A stretch of DNA of 23,814 nucleotides from an uncultured Ignavibacteria bacterium (GCA_937924675.1 CALEVL010000127.1:1-23814); one strand, 5' to 3'. Counted from the first letter of the stretch, positions 15,586-23,794 are shown. The notes: generated from the letters alone by a model not told the origin. A program made the numbers and translations.

Positions 15586-16152
15586 ATGAATCTGAAAAAA
15601 ATGTCGGTAATATTTCTTCCGGCTTTGTTAATTGTTCAGGCCTTGTGCATAACTTTGCCTGAACAAAATAACTCACAGTCAAAGTACAAGTATGTGGGCG
15701 CAAATACTTGTGTGGGCGCTTGTCACAGATCGGAGGAGCAAGGCAATCAGTATGTGATATGGAATGAATCCAAACATGCGGGTGCCTATAAAACGCTTCA
15801 GACAAATAAAGCTGACAGCATTGCAAGCACATTGGGATTCAGTACACCGGCTGTTGAAACACCAAATTGTATCAAGTGTCATACACTTGGTGTAAATTTT
15901 GATGAAAGCGAATTCCTCGGATCATTCGATCTTTCACAGGGTGTTCAGTGTGAAAGTTGCCACGGCCCGGGATCAGAATATAAGAAACTCGAAGTAATGA
16001 GAGATCCTGAGCAATCAATGGCAAGCGGTCTGATTGTTCATATGGAAAAAGAAAAGTTTTGTATTAACTGCCACAATCCGGAAAGTCCGACCTATTTTGC
16101 ATTTGACTATGATCCGATGTGGGAAATGATTGCTCATCCAAAACCTAAATAG
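15586..16152 (+). CDS. Tetraheme cytochrome c554-like protein (second paralog)
   Basis: A 188-residue periplasmic cytochrome and a close paralog of the preceding gene, sharing YVGxxxCxGACH, ESKHAxAYKTLQT, GVQCExCHGPGSEYKKL and HPKP. It has an N-terminal signal sequence (about 1-30) and four heme sites: CX3CH (CVGACH), CIKCH, CESCH and CINCH. The odd CX3CH is kept in both copies, so it predates the duplication and is not a sequencing error. It lies 67 bases after the first copy and nine bases before the beta-barrel gene. Likely a periplasmic electron shuttle, possibly specialised for the outer-membrane complex. No strong Shine-Dalgarno site is seen. Confidence 0.87.
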   Translation: MNLKKMSVIFLPALLIVQALCITLPEQNNSQSKYKYVGANTCVGACHRSEEQGNQYVIWNESKHAGAYKTLQTNKADSIASTLGFSTPAVETPNCIKCHTLGVNFDESEFLGSFDLSQGVQCESCHGPGSEYKKLEVMRDPEQSMASGLIVHMEKEKFCINCHNPESPTYFAFDYDPMWEMIAHPKPK

Positions 16153-16161
16153 CAGACGATT

Positions 16162-17451
16162 ATGAAAGTACTTTACTCTTTAATTGTGCTGTTCCTTGCT
16201 TTTGCTTCCGGCTCATCCGCGCAGAGTCTGAACATGCGGCTGAATCATTATTTTTATACATGGGAAAGAGCGGACAGCATAGGTGGTCCATCTGCAACTC
16301 ACCTGCGCGGTTATCAGAATGTTTCATTTGATGTTACAGGAAAGCAGTGGAGCTTCAATACATGGATGCAGACAGGCGAGGATTTTGCCAATGAAATAGG
16401 AAGGGGATTCGAATACAGTCTCTATAATGCCTATCTCAAAGGTTCAAACCTCTTCGGCTTCATGGATATGAAACTCGGCAGACAGATTGTTTATGCCGGA
16501 GTCGGCAAGGGTCCTCTTGACGGACTGCTGCTAAAGTTTAAAGCAGGAAAGAAGAAGGAGATTCAGTTTACTGCTTACGGCGGATTCAATACTCCGTTGA
16601 ACTATGACTTTGCAGATTACGGCTCTCTCAATAATGATTTTCTTGCCGGTGCTTCACTCGGATACTATGGAATGCAGGGGCTGGTGGCAAACTTCAGCTT
16701 CATGGAAAGACACAGGAAACAGAATAGCTACATTGCTCCGAGACTCGACAGCATGTTCAATACAACCGAAGTACTGATCGAACCCGATTCAAAGCAATAT
16801 ACTCTCGGCGGTTTTGATTTCAACTATGCTTACAAGCAGATGTTCAGCACTTACGGAAAGCTTTACTACGACTTCAACAGAAAAATATTATACCGCGGTG
16901 AGGTCAATGCAAGTTATGCAACCGGTCCGGTAAGATTTTCCGGAGGATATCTTTACAGAGAACCATTGATAAGTTACAACTCAATTTTCTGGACTTTTGA
17001 GCATAAGGAGAATCAGGAGATCGAAGGATCTATCGACTATTCATTCAAAAACGGATTCAATGTATTTGGAAAGATTGCTGATGTAATTTTCAATGATGAT
17101 AATTCGCTCAGATATCAGATCGGGTTTAACAGTCCTAATTACGGCTTGAGCTATATCGGTTATTCCGGAAGCGCGGGCAACTCAAACGGATTCACGGCTT
17201 ACGGCGCTTATCAACTTGTAAACGAGATTCTTTCCGGAAATGCTTCAGTTAATTATTCGAATTATTACATCGGTTCGATCGAAAAGGAAAAGGACAATGC
17301 TTTGAGCGGAACTCTTGGATTGACATACAGGCCCAACAGGCAGATCTCGATTGATGCTCAGGGCCAGATCATTACAAATAATAATTACAGCTATGATACC
17401 AGATTCCTTTTGGGAATCAACTATTGGCTGTTCAGCAATCTTAACAAATAA
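16162..17451 (+). CDS. Outer-membrane beta-barrel, probable porin of a porin-cytochrome conduit
   Basis: A 429-residue exported protein with a signal peptide (residues 1-20, ending GSSAQ). The rest alternates short amphipathic strands rich in Tyr, Phe, Gly and Asn (for example RFSGGYLYREPLISYNSIFW and FNSPNYGLSYIGYSGS), as expected of a beta-barrel of roughly 18-22 strands. It has no cysteine-based heme motif. It sits between tetraheme and multiheme cytochrome genes with gaps of 9 and 12 bases, so it is almost certainly made with them. In porin-cytochrome systems such as OmbB/OmaB/OmcB of Geobacter the barrel holds a multiheme wire across the outer membrane; this role is inferred from context. 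I see no clear family signature. Confidence 0.75.
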   Translation: MKVLYSLIVLFLAFASGSSAQSLNMRLNHYFYTWERADSIGGPSATHLRGYQNVSFDVTGKQWSFNTWMQTGEDFANEIGRGFEYSLYNAYLKGSNLFGFMDMKLGRQIVYAGVGKGPLDGLLLKFKAGKKKEIQFTAYGGFNTPLNYDFADYGSLNNDFLAGASLGYYGMQGLVANFSFMERHRKQNSYIAPRLDSMFNTTEVLIEPDSKQYTLGGFDFNYAYKQMFSTYGKLYYDFNRKILYRGEVNASYATGPVRFSGGYLYREPLISYNSIFWTFEHKENQEIEGSIDYSFKNGFNVFGKIADVIFNDDNSLRYQIGFNSPNYGLSYIGYSGSAGNSNGFTAYGAYQLVNEILSGNASVNYSNYYIGSIEKEKDNALSGTLGLTYRPNRQISIDAQGQIITNNNYSYDTRFLLGINYWLFSNLNK

Positions 17452-17463
17452 CCGGAGGATAAA

Positions 17464-18723
17464 ATGAAAATGCTGAAATACTATCTGATCTTTGCTGCCT
17501 GCATTACCGTCTTTCTTGCTACGACGGCATATTTTCCGGAAGTTAAGAAGATTGATTCAGGCATGGAAAATGTCTATGCATCCGACAAGAAGAGGTTTGA
17601 CAACAGCAAGATCATAAAGTTTGATCACAAGCTTCATACTGTTGATGCAGAGATCAAATGTGAAGACTGCCATGTGAAAGCAAAAAACTCTGTCTCTGCG
17701 AAGGATAATCTCAATCCTTCAAAGAAAGAATGTGAAACATGCCATGATGTTAATGATGATAAACAATGCAATCTTTGTCACTATGATAATGTATATAAGA
17801 AACTGCGTGCATCTAACAGCGAACTGATTTTCTCGCATAAACAACATGCGGCAGGAAAGCAATGCACTGATTGTCACAAAGACCTTGACAAGGTAAAATT
17901 CTCAGGAGCAGCTGCTTCGGGATTTCCTTCAATGGAAAGCTGTTACTCTTGCCATAATGACAATACTGCAACAAGCGAATGCGCGGCTTGTCATACCAAT
18001 CTCACAAACCTTGTACCAAAAGATCACAACAAGCCAAACTTCCTGAATCAGCATACTACTGTAGCGGGAGTTTCAACATCCAATCAGAATTGCGCAATGT
18101 GTCACAGCGATAATTTCTGCCAGGTATGTCACAGTCCGAGATCTAAGACCGGTGATAATACAGCAAAAGATTTCTATGCTCCATATTATACACGGGATGG
18201 AGCAACCAGGATTGATCGAGAGGATCTTCAAAAGCTGACAACGGTTCACGATCTCAACTACAGGTTAACACACGGAATTGAAGCAGGACAAAAATCCTTT
18301 GAATGCAACACTTGTCATGATCCTGTAACATACTGTGCTTCGTGTCACATGAGCGGAGGAGAGGTTCTCACAGGAGCGGTTCCGGAATCGCACAGGCAAT
18401 CTAATTTTGTAACGCTTGGAGTAAACACAGGCGGCGGCCTTCATGCAGACATCGCAAAGCGCGATATTGAAAAATGTCAGTCGTGCCATGATACTCAGGG
18501 AGCAGATCCGGTTTGCATGAAATGCCATTTTGATAATGACGGAATTAAAGGAACAAATCCGAGAACACATGAACCCGGATTTATGAGTGATGAGAACGGA
18601 TACTGGCATACTACTAACGGTGCGAATTGTTATACTTGTCATACGGATCCGAACGCCAGGCCAAACGGAATTTCCGGTGTCGGCTTCTGCGGATATTGTC
18701 ACGGTGGAGGTCAGAACAGATGA
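17464..18723 (+). CDS. 14-heme periplasmic cytochrome c of the outer-membrane conduit
   Basis: A 419-residue exported multiheme cytochrome. A hydrophobic signal or anchor (about 5-24) precedes 14 CXXCH sites, all canonical, from CEDCH to the C-terminal CGYCHGGG. Histidines between the sites, as in FDHKLH and FSHKQH, resemble bis-His ligation in the cytochrome c7/c3 style. GGAGG at 17454-17458, five bases before the ATG, is a strong ribosome binding site. Its stop overlaps the next start (ATGA). By position it matches the periplasm-facing cytochrome (OmaB/MtrA-like) that plugs the porin, but it is larger and I do not assign it to a named family. Alternatively it could be a free periplasmic wire. 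Confidence 0.85.
   Translation: MKMLKYYLIFAACITVFLATTAYFPEVKKIDSGMENVYASDKKRFDNSKIIKFDHKLHTVDAEIKCEDCHVKAKNSVSAKDNLNPSKKECETCHDVNDDKQCNLCHYDNVYKKLRASNSELIFSHKQHAAGKQCTDCHKDLDKVKFSGAAASGFPSMESCYSCHNDNTATSECAACHTNLTNLVPKDHNKPNFLNQHTTVAGVSTSNQNCAMCHSDNFCQVCHSPRSKTGDNTAKDFYAPYYTRDGATRIDREDLQKLTTVHDLNYRLTHGIEAGQKSFECNTCHDPVTYCASCHMSGGEVLTGAVPESHRQSNFVTLGVNTGGGLHADIAKRDIEKCQSCHDTQGADPVCMKCHFDNDGIKGTNPRTHEPGFMSDENGYWHTTNGANCYTCHTDPNARPNGISGVGFCGYCHGGGQNR
18706..18710 (+). promoter_or_regulatory. Ribosome binding site deciding the lipoprotein start
   Basis: GGAGG lies nine bases before the ATG at 18720, inside the end of the 14-heme gene. It supports 18720 over the in-frame upstream ATG at 18627, whose extra residues would lie wholly within the previous gene and would precede the signal sequence. 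Confidence 0.65.
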
Positions 18724-19604
18724 AAACTCAAATCAACACTCCGATGAAAAGCATGAGAATTTTTTACATAGCGTTCTTTGCTGCAATTCTTGCAACGCTG
18801 ACATATATAGGTTGCAGTGATACGGTAACCGATCTTGCAACAAGTCCGTTACCCGGAGCGCATCCGGAAGGATGGTCTAACTCCACTTCACCTTCATTTC
18901 ACGGCAAATACATCTTTGATAATAAAGCATGGAATCTGAAAGAATGTACGCAATGTCACGGAGCTGACTATCGCGGCGGAAGCACAGAGTCAAGTTGCTA
19001 CACTTGCCATACCGGTGAACAAGGCCCTGAAGAGTGCACGCTTTGTCACGGCGGAGCCGGCGGCATAAATCCTCCGAAGGCGTTGAACGGTGAAACAAGC
19101 ACTTCGTACATCGGGGTTGGTATGCATTATTCACATCTTGACTCGACGAAGTATTCGGCTAAAGTTCAGTGCGTTGAATGTCATGTGGAACTTACTTCAT
19201 TCGATGATCCTGCACATATAGGTGATGCTCCTGACGGAATCGCAGAGATTCAATTCGGTGAGCTTGCGAGGAAGTCTATCGGAGGTGGTATAAATCCTGA
19301 TCCGGTTTGGAACAGAGACGAAGCAAAATGTTCCAACACATACTGCCACGGAAATTTTGTGAACGGAAATCCAACTGAACCGGCAAATTGGGTTGAGCCT
19401 TCAACCGTTTATTGCGGAACATGTCACGGTGATCCGGCTACACAGAATCCTAATCCAAAGCCGAACGGAAACTATGTATCACCGCACTTCTCTTACTGGA
19501 CGATCAATGACTGTTATTTATGTCACAATCAGGTAATGAATACGGCGGGAGAGATAATTAGCAAGAGTAAGCATGTGAACGGACAAGTTAACTTCAACAA
19601 GTAG
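18720..19604 (+). CDS. 7-heme outer-membrane lipoprotein cytochrome c
   Basis: A 294-residue lipoprotein cytochrome. The signal sequence ends in a lipobox-like YIGC with Cys32 as the lipid-bearing residue. Seven heme sites follow: CTQCH, CYTCH, CTLCH, CVECH, one CX4CH (CSNTYCHG), CGTCHG and CYLCH. The CX4CH followed about 30 residues later by CXXCHG matches the CxxxxCH/CxxCH domain known from many Geobacter surface cytochromes. ATGA overlap with the 14-heme gene implies coupled translation. As the last gene of the cluster and a lipoprotein, it is the likely outer-surface terminal exposed to solid or soluble acceptors. The lipobox is not ideal (Tyr at -3), so anchoring is probable rather than certain. 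Confidence 0.85.
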   Translation: MKTQINTPMKSMRIFYIAFFAAILATLTYIGCSDTVTDLATSPLPGAHPEGWSNSTSPSFHGKYIFDNKAWNLKECTQCHGADYRGGSTESSCYTCHTGEQGPEECTLCHGGAGGINPPKALNGETSTSYIGVGMHYSHLDSTKYSAKVQCVECHVELTSFDDPAHIGDAPDGIAEIQFGELARKSIGGGINPDPVWNRDEAKCSNTYCHGNFVNGNPTEPANWVEPSTVYCGTCHGDPATQNPNPKPNGNYVSPHFSYWTINDCYLCHNQVMNTAGEIISKSKHVNGQVNFNK

Positions 19605-19646
19605 TAACTGACAAAGTAAGTTGATTGTGCATAAGATTTCTATTTG

Positions 19647-19685
19647 AAGCCCGTGACTTTCCAGTCATGGGCTTTGTTGTTTGTG
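19647..19685 (+). terminator. Terminator of the cytochrome cluster
   Basis: A 12-pair stem (AAGCCCGTGACT with AGTCATGGGCTT, one G-T pair) and loop TTCC are followed by TGTTGTTTGTG. It lies 42 bases after the last cytochrome gene and before the convergent TPR/barrel gene, so it closes the operon. Confidence 0.8.
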
Positions 19686-19756
19686 CACGAAACAAATAGG
19701 TTCAATTGATTCGAATCTGTCCTACTGTTAAATTTCATATTAGATTATGAACTGCA

Positions 19757-21097
19757 TCAGAAATCATATTTCAGCAACAAAGCAATTGTACTCATGCTGT
19801 AATCGGCAGACTTGCTTTGTGGTGAGTAAACCGGCGTTTTGTTGTTGTATCCGGAAAGATCGAAAGTAGTGTAGTCTTTTTCTCGGCTGCTGCCTTCATA
19901 AAAAAGAGATGCAGTCAGATTGAAGGGGAAGATATATTTCATCTCCGCGCCATACTTAAGAGTAATAACGTCCGGATCGTTGTAAACAACAAATCCATTC
20001 TGCTCGTTGAAATTGTTCATCTTGCCAAAAGTTGCAAATGCTTCAAGCCACAGATCCTCTGCCAGTCTTCCTCCCGCGCTTTGTGTAAATACAAGATTAG
20101 AGACGGAATTTTGATCGTGCAAAACAAAATCGGAGTTTAAATACAGATATGACTCTCTCAGGGGATAAACTTTCATCGAAGCTCCGAATTGAGTCTGATG
20201 TTCTCCGTTAAGGTATGAGAAACTCCCGGTAAGACTTGCCTTGAACACAGAGAACCATTTTGATGCAGTTAGTGAAAGTACAAAGTCATCCTGCTCAACA
20301 ACACTATCAGCAAATACATATTCATTATTGACCTGTGTTACTGCCGGCAAAGTTTCTTTTGTGTTAACATATTGTCCTGCCGGAGCAATCACCAAACCTT
20401 CAATTACACGGAAATTAAATTCGTTGAACAGCCGTCCCTGTTTTTGCTTGTAACTCTTTGTATAGCGCAGGTTGTTGTTCATAAACTGTTTCTGTCTTCC
20501 CGAATTAACATAAGTGAACGCATAGCTTACCTTCAACCACCTGATCGGAAGTTGGCTTAACCCCAAATGGAAACCGGACTTGTTACCGCTGATTGTTTGT
20601 TCGCCAAAGACATTGTCGTTTCCGTCGAGGTCAATACTTCCGTTGTTCGATTCATCATTTGTAAATGAATAAGCAAAGCCACCGAAAGCATCGTAAATAA
20701 AATCATTGAGAAGCGGTCTGAGTTTTCTCTGACGGCTGTCTGTCATATCAAAGAAAACATCGTTTGCATCTTCATCTCTTCCCGTGAGTTTATAACTGTA
20801 ATAGAGTTTCTCTTTGACTATGCCATCCGAATATCCGGTATCGACTGCCTTGCGGAGATGGGGAATTGCGCGTGCATACTCTTCGAGCTCATAATAGGCA
20901 ACACCGGTTCGTACTCTGACGAGGTAGGATTCAACACCTGCATCAACAGCTCTCTCACCTACTCTGGAAAGTTCCTTCCACTGCTGATTGTCATAGAGCA
21001 ATTGTGTAATTGAATCTGCATACTCAACCGACATTTCTCTCTGAGCAAAGCATTCCGCCGAAACCATAAGCAGAACTATGAACAACAATATTCGCAT
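19757..21097 (-). CDS. TPR plus outer-membrane beta-barrel protein
   Basis: A 446-residue exported protein. A signal peptide (1-19, MRILLF...ECFAQ) is followed by TPR-like helices (about 23-120, including GVAYYELEEYARAIPHLRKAV) and then a beta-barrel (about 135-446). The barrel ends in LLLKYDF, with a C-terminal phenylalanine as recognised by the BAM complex. The layout, a short periplasmic TPR segment fused to a barrel, recalls YaiO-type outer-membrane proteins, but I cannot confirm that family. It converges on the cytochrome cluster and might be an accessory to it; equally it could be unrelated. Substrate and partner are unknown. Confidence 0.75.
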   Translation of the reverse strand: MRILLFIVLLMVSAECFAQREMSVEYADSITQLLYDNQQWKELSRVGERAVDAGVESYLVRVRTGVAYYELEEYARAIPHLRKAVDTGYSDGIVKEKLYYSYKLTGRDEDANDVFFDMTDSRQRKLRPLLNDFIYDAFGGFAYSFTNDESNNGSIDLDGNDNVFGEQTISGNKSGFHLGLSQLPIRWLKVSYAFTYVNSGRQKQFMNNNLRYTKSYKQKQGRLFNEFNFRVIEGLVIAPAGQYVNTKETLPAVTQVNNEYVFADSVVEQDDFVLSLTASKWFSVFKASLTGSFSYLNGEHQTQFGASMKVYPLRESYLYLNSDFVLHDQNSVSNLVFTQSAGGRLAEDLWLEAFATFGKMNNFNEQNGFVVYNDPDVITLKYGAEMKYIFPFNLTASLFYEGSSREKDYTTFDLSGYNNKTPVYSPQSKSADYSMSTIALLLKYDF

Positions 21098-21289
21098 ATA
21101 TGCATAAAGTTAAATTACTTTCCGATAAAATAATTCTTGTTGTTGTAAAAAGTCAGAGAATAAGAATTCAGCACAAAGAGTCTCCAATTAGCTCCGGATG
21201 AATTCCAAATCAAATGATAAAATTATCCGGAAGAACTTTCTGCGGTTCAACTATAGAACGTTATTGATAACTTTGCGAAAGAATCGAAA
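21098..21289. other. Divergent intergenic region
   Basis: 192 AT-rich bases between the minus-strand barrel gene and the plus-strand flavoprotein gene, presumably with both promoters. No clear boxes or operators can be assigned. Confidence 0.4.
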
Positions 21290-22504
21290 ATGAAAAGACT
21301 GCTAATATTAGGCGCAGGAACCTCAGGGACAATGATGGCAAATCATCTCAATGGTGTTCTCGATAAGAATGAATGGGAGATTGCCATAGTTGAAGAAAGC
21401 AAGATTCACTATTACCAGGAAGGTTACATATTCATACCTTTTGATGTGTACACCACGGATGAAGTATGTCGGCCCACAGCAGAGTTCATTCCAAATGGTA
21501 TTAGTTTTATTAATGAGAAGATTGACAGGATCCTTCCGGAAGAAAACAGAGTATTGCTCGACAGCGGTAAGGCATTGGATTATGACATTCTCATAATAGC
21601 AACGGGAGCAAGGATTTCACCGGAAGCAACACATGGAATGCAGGGAAGCCAGTGGCGGAAGAGCGTGTTTGACTTCTATACACTTGACGGATGCATAGCA
21701 ATGAGGGACAAGATTCGCAATTGGGAAGGCGGTCGATTTGTAGTTCAGGTTGCAGACTTGCCAATCAAGTTTTCCCTTGCTCCGTTTGAATTTGTTTTCC
21801 TTGCAGATACTCACTTCAAGGAGTTGGGTATGCGTGATAATGTCGATCTTGTTTTTGTAACTCAATTAGAAAGTGAATTAGCGGAGCATGAATTGTACCG
21901 CACATTCAAAAGATTGATGGAAGAAAAGAAGATTAGAATCATTTCCGGCTTTGACGTCAAGTATGTTGACAACGAAAGCAAGAAGATCATTGATCAAAAC
22001 CGACTGGAAATAGAATTCGATCTGCTTGCTACAGTTCCGGTAAACAAAGGTGCTGCTTTGATAGAAAGATCAGGTATAGGTGATGAGTTGAACTATGTTC
22101 CGACAGAAAGGAAAACGCTCCAATCCAAAGTGAGGCCAAACATTTTTGTTATTGGCGATGCAAGCAATGTTCATTCATCAAAGACGGGCTCTGTTGCTCT
22201 GTTTGAAGCCGAAGTGCTGACGGAAAACATACTGCGGTTTGCAGGTGGAAAACAACTCATGGATGACTTTGAGGGACATGCAAACTGCTTTGTTGAAACA
22301 GGAGACGGCAAGGCACTTCTTCTTGATTTCAATTTCAATCTTAAGAGTCAAGTAGAAGCGTTGCCAAATTCAGGTCTTGGAACTGCACGCATAAGGAAAG
22401 AAAGTAGAATGAATCATTTCGGGAAACTCGCTTACAGATGGATATATTGGAACATGCTTCTGAGAGGTTCACACTTTCCGTATGTCAGTCCGCACTTTAA
22501 CTGA
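21290..22504 (+). CDS. Sulfide:quinone-reductase-like FAD oxidoreductase lacking the usual cysteine
   Basis: A 404-residue flavoprotein of the SQR / flavocytochrome c sulfide dehydrogenase superfamily. FAD is bound through GAGTSG (residues 8-13) and the second box IFVIGDASNVHSSKTGSVA (285-303). Other landmarks are YYQEGYIFIPF (41-51) and LLIIATGARISPEA (100-113). The segment LPIKFSLAPFEFVFLAD (157-173) aligns with LPIKCPPAPLEFxFLAD, as I recall it from relatives, but the reactive cysteine is Phe161. The C-terminal tail (about 380-404) is amphipathic and aromatic, suited to membrane contact. So quinone-linked oxidoreduction is plausible, while sulfide oxidation by the normal mechanism is doubtful. 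The GNAT gene follows 33 bases later. Confidence 0.8.
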   Translation: MKRLLILGAGTSGTMMANHLNGVLDKNEWEIAIVEESKIHYYQEGYIFIPFDVYTTDEVCRPTAEFIPNGISFINEKIDRILPEENRVLLDSGKALDYDILIIATGARISPEATHGMQGSQWRKSVFDFYTLDGCIAMRDKIRNWEGGRFVVQVADLPIKFSLAPFEFVFLADTHFKELGMRDNVDLVFVTQLESELAEHELYRTFKRLMEEKKIRIISGFDVKYVDNESKKIIDQNRLEIEFDLLATVPVNKGAALIERSGIGDELNYVPTERKTLQSKVRPNIFVIGDASNVHSSKTGSVALFEAEVLTENILRFAGGKQLMDDFEGHANCFVETGDGKALLLDFNFNLKSQVEALPNSGLGTARIRKESRMNHFGKLAYRWIYWNMLLRGSHFPYVSPHFN

Positions 22505-22537
22505 CCGGAGAAGAATTCATAACATAAATACTGACTA

Positions 22538-22969
22538 ATGGATCATTCAACTTTGGAAGGAATTGATTTTGAAAGTTCAGATGAACTTTCAGAAAATGAA
22601 CTTAAGGAACTTTACAATGACGCAGGCTGGAGCTCATATACAAATGACATGGGGCGATTGGCTGATGCGGTAAGAAGCTCATTGCTGAATGTTACGGCAA
22701 GGGACGGCAAGGAGCTGGTTGGTTTGGTTAGATGTGTCGGTGACGGAAAGACGATAGTATATATTCAGGACATACTTGTAAAGAGCAGATACAAAAGAAG
22801 AGGAATAGGAACTGAACTTATCCGGATAGTTCTGAAGAAATTCATTGATGTAAGGCAGATAGTATTGCTCACAGATGAAGATGAAGTTACTAAGAAATTT
22901 TATGAATCAGTGGGATTTGAAACGGCTGTAAGCAGAAAGTTTGTATGTTTTGTACGAATAAGAAGTTGA
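22538..22969 (+). CDS. Small GNAT family acetyltransferase
   Basis: A 143-residue single-domain GNAT protein. Motif A is clear: YIQDILVKSRYKRRGIGTELI at about 75-95, with the RRGIG acetyl-CoA pyrophosphate loop, followed by motif B around FYESVGFETA (121-130). The opening GWSSYTND is typical of a common bacterial GNAT subgroup. The acceptor is unknown. It lies 33 bases after the flavoprotein gene on the same strand and ends at a strong bidirectional terminator. Confidence 0.85.
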   Translation: MDHSTLEGIDFESSDELSENELKELYNDAGWSSYTNDMGRLADAVRSSLLNVTARDGKELVGLVRCVGDGKTIVYIQDILVKSRYKRRGIGTELIRIVLKKFIDVRQIVLLTDEDEVTKKFYESVGFETAVSRKFVCFVRIRS

Positions 22970-22978
22970 TCAAAAAAG

Positions 22979-23008
22979 AAAAGGCAGGACCTTTCATCCT
23001 GCCTTTTT
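22979..23008. terminator. Bidirectional Rho-independent terminator
   Basis: AAAAGGCAGGA and TCCTGCCTTTT form a perfect 11-base-pair stem with the loop CCTTTCA. T runs lie on both strands. It separates the convergent GNAT and DUF1579 genes. Confidence 0.92.
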
Positions 23009-23029
23009 GCGAATTCAAATACTTTGGAT

Positions 23030-23599
23030 TTACCTCTTCCAGAGAATTTCCATATTCTTGAATTCTTTTCCATCCTTCGTACCATACATTTCAAGCTTCT
23101 GTGTATTATTGTCAACAATAGTAAATACCTGTCTTACATCCATCTGACCTCCGGCCATAGGATCTGTCATTTTGCCGGTCATCGAGCAAGAATTTGTTGC
23201 ATTATCCCAGGTACCTTCCATATACATTATGCCTGTACCCATGTTATCTATCCAAGTTGACTGGAATACACCTCGCTTATTATCATAACCGAGAATGTTA
23301 ATTCCTTCAAACGGCATTCCCATAAAATTACTGCTGTGAGTTGAATACTGATATCTGCCTCCAAGGATCATCTTGTTTACAGCCTTGCCGGTAGTTTTCA
23401 TCGGCTCTGTTCCGGGTGCCATCCACATGGTTGTTTCTTCGGTCCATTCACCGTCTGCCTGTTCAAGCATTTGATGCTGAGGTCCCGGTGTCATGTATGA
23501 CATCCATGCTTCCATCTCTTCCTTGCTGCCCTGAGCCATGAGAATATTCGGAAGAATTAATAAAGCAATTGCGAAAACTGCGAGTGAAATGTTTTTCAT
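23030..23599 (-). CDS. Secreted DUF1579 protein
   Basis: A 189-residue exported protein. The signal peptide MKNISLAVFAIALLILPNILMAQ (1-23) is followed by a lipocalin-like beta-rich DUF1579 domain: HQMLEQADGEW near 43-53, the GGRYQYSTHSS segment near 80-90, the DNKRGVFQSTWIDNMGTG strand pair and the final GKEFKNMEILWKR. The function of DUF1579 is not established. The start at 23599 is set by the AAAGGAG site at 23611-23617 and the signal peptide; an in-frame extension to 23713 is improbable. It is rich in methionine (AWMSYM, TTMWMAPG, MGMPF, MDPMAGGQM-like runs), which is worth noting but not diagnostic. Confidence 0.85.
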   Translation of the reverse strand: MKNISLAVFAIALLILPNILMAQGSKEEMEAWMSYMTPGPQHQMLEQADGEWTEETTMWMAPGTEPMKTTGKAVNKMILGGRYQYSTHSSNFMGMPFEGINILGYDNKRGVFQSTWIDNMGTGIMYMEGTWDNATNSCSMTGKMTDPMAGGQMDVRQVFTIVDNNTQKLEMYGTKDGKEFKNMEILWKR

Positions 23600-23610
23600 T
23601 TTGTTCTGCT

Positions 23611-23617
23611 CTCCTTT
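23611..23617 (-). promoter_or_regulatory. Ribosome binding site deciding the DUF1579 start
   Basis: AAAGGAG on the minus strand lies 11 bases before the ATG at 23599. It supports the short form of the protein that begins at its signal peptide. Confidence 0.65.
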
Positions 23618-23763
23618 GATTTGGTTTTTAATGTTTGAGCAAAAATATTTATAGTCACTTTCAAATCCAACATAAATATGAAGCATGATACCAATCATGA
23701 AACGTTGTTTCATAAGATATATTCTGCTGGGTGAGATTTAAGCGTGAGTGAAATATTAAACTT

Positions 23764-23794
23764 CACACCTCCCTTGCCCTCCTAAAGGGGAGGG
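23764..23794. repeat. GC-rich inverted repeat at the window edge
   Basis: CCCTCC (23777-23782) and GGAGGG (23789-23794) form a short hairpin within a purine/pyrimidine-rich stretch. From memory, similar CCCTCCTTNAAGGGGAGGG elements are frequent between genes in Bacteroidota. The window ends 20 bases later, so its full extent is unknown. Confidence 0.5.

Noticed and set aside
18627..18719. Longer form of the 7-heme lipoprotein
   Set aside because: The extension lies wholly inside the 14-heme gene and would bury the signal sequence; GGAGG precedes the ATG at 18720.
21290..22504. Plain annotation as sulfide:quinone oxidoreductase
   Set aside because: The expected active-site cysteine is phenylalanine, so the catalytic claim is not supported.
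23600..23713. Longer form of the DUF1579 protein
   Set aside because: The extension would precede a normal signal peptide, and AAAGGAG marks the ATG at 23599.
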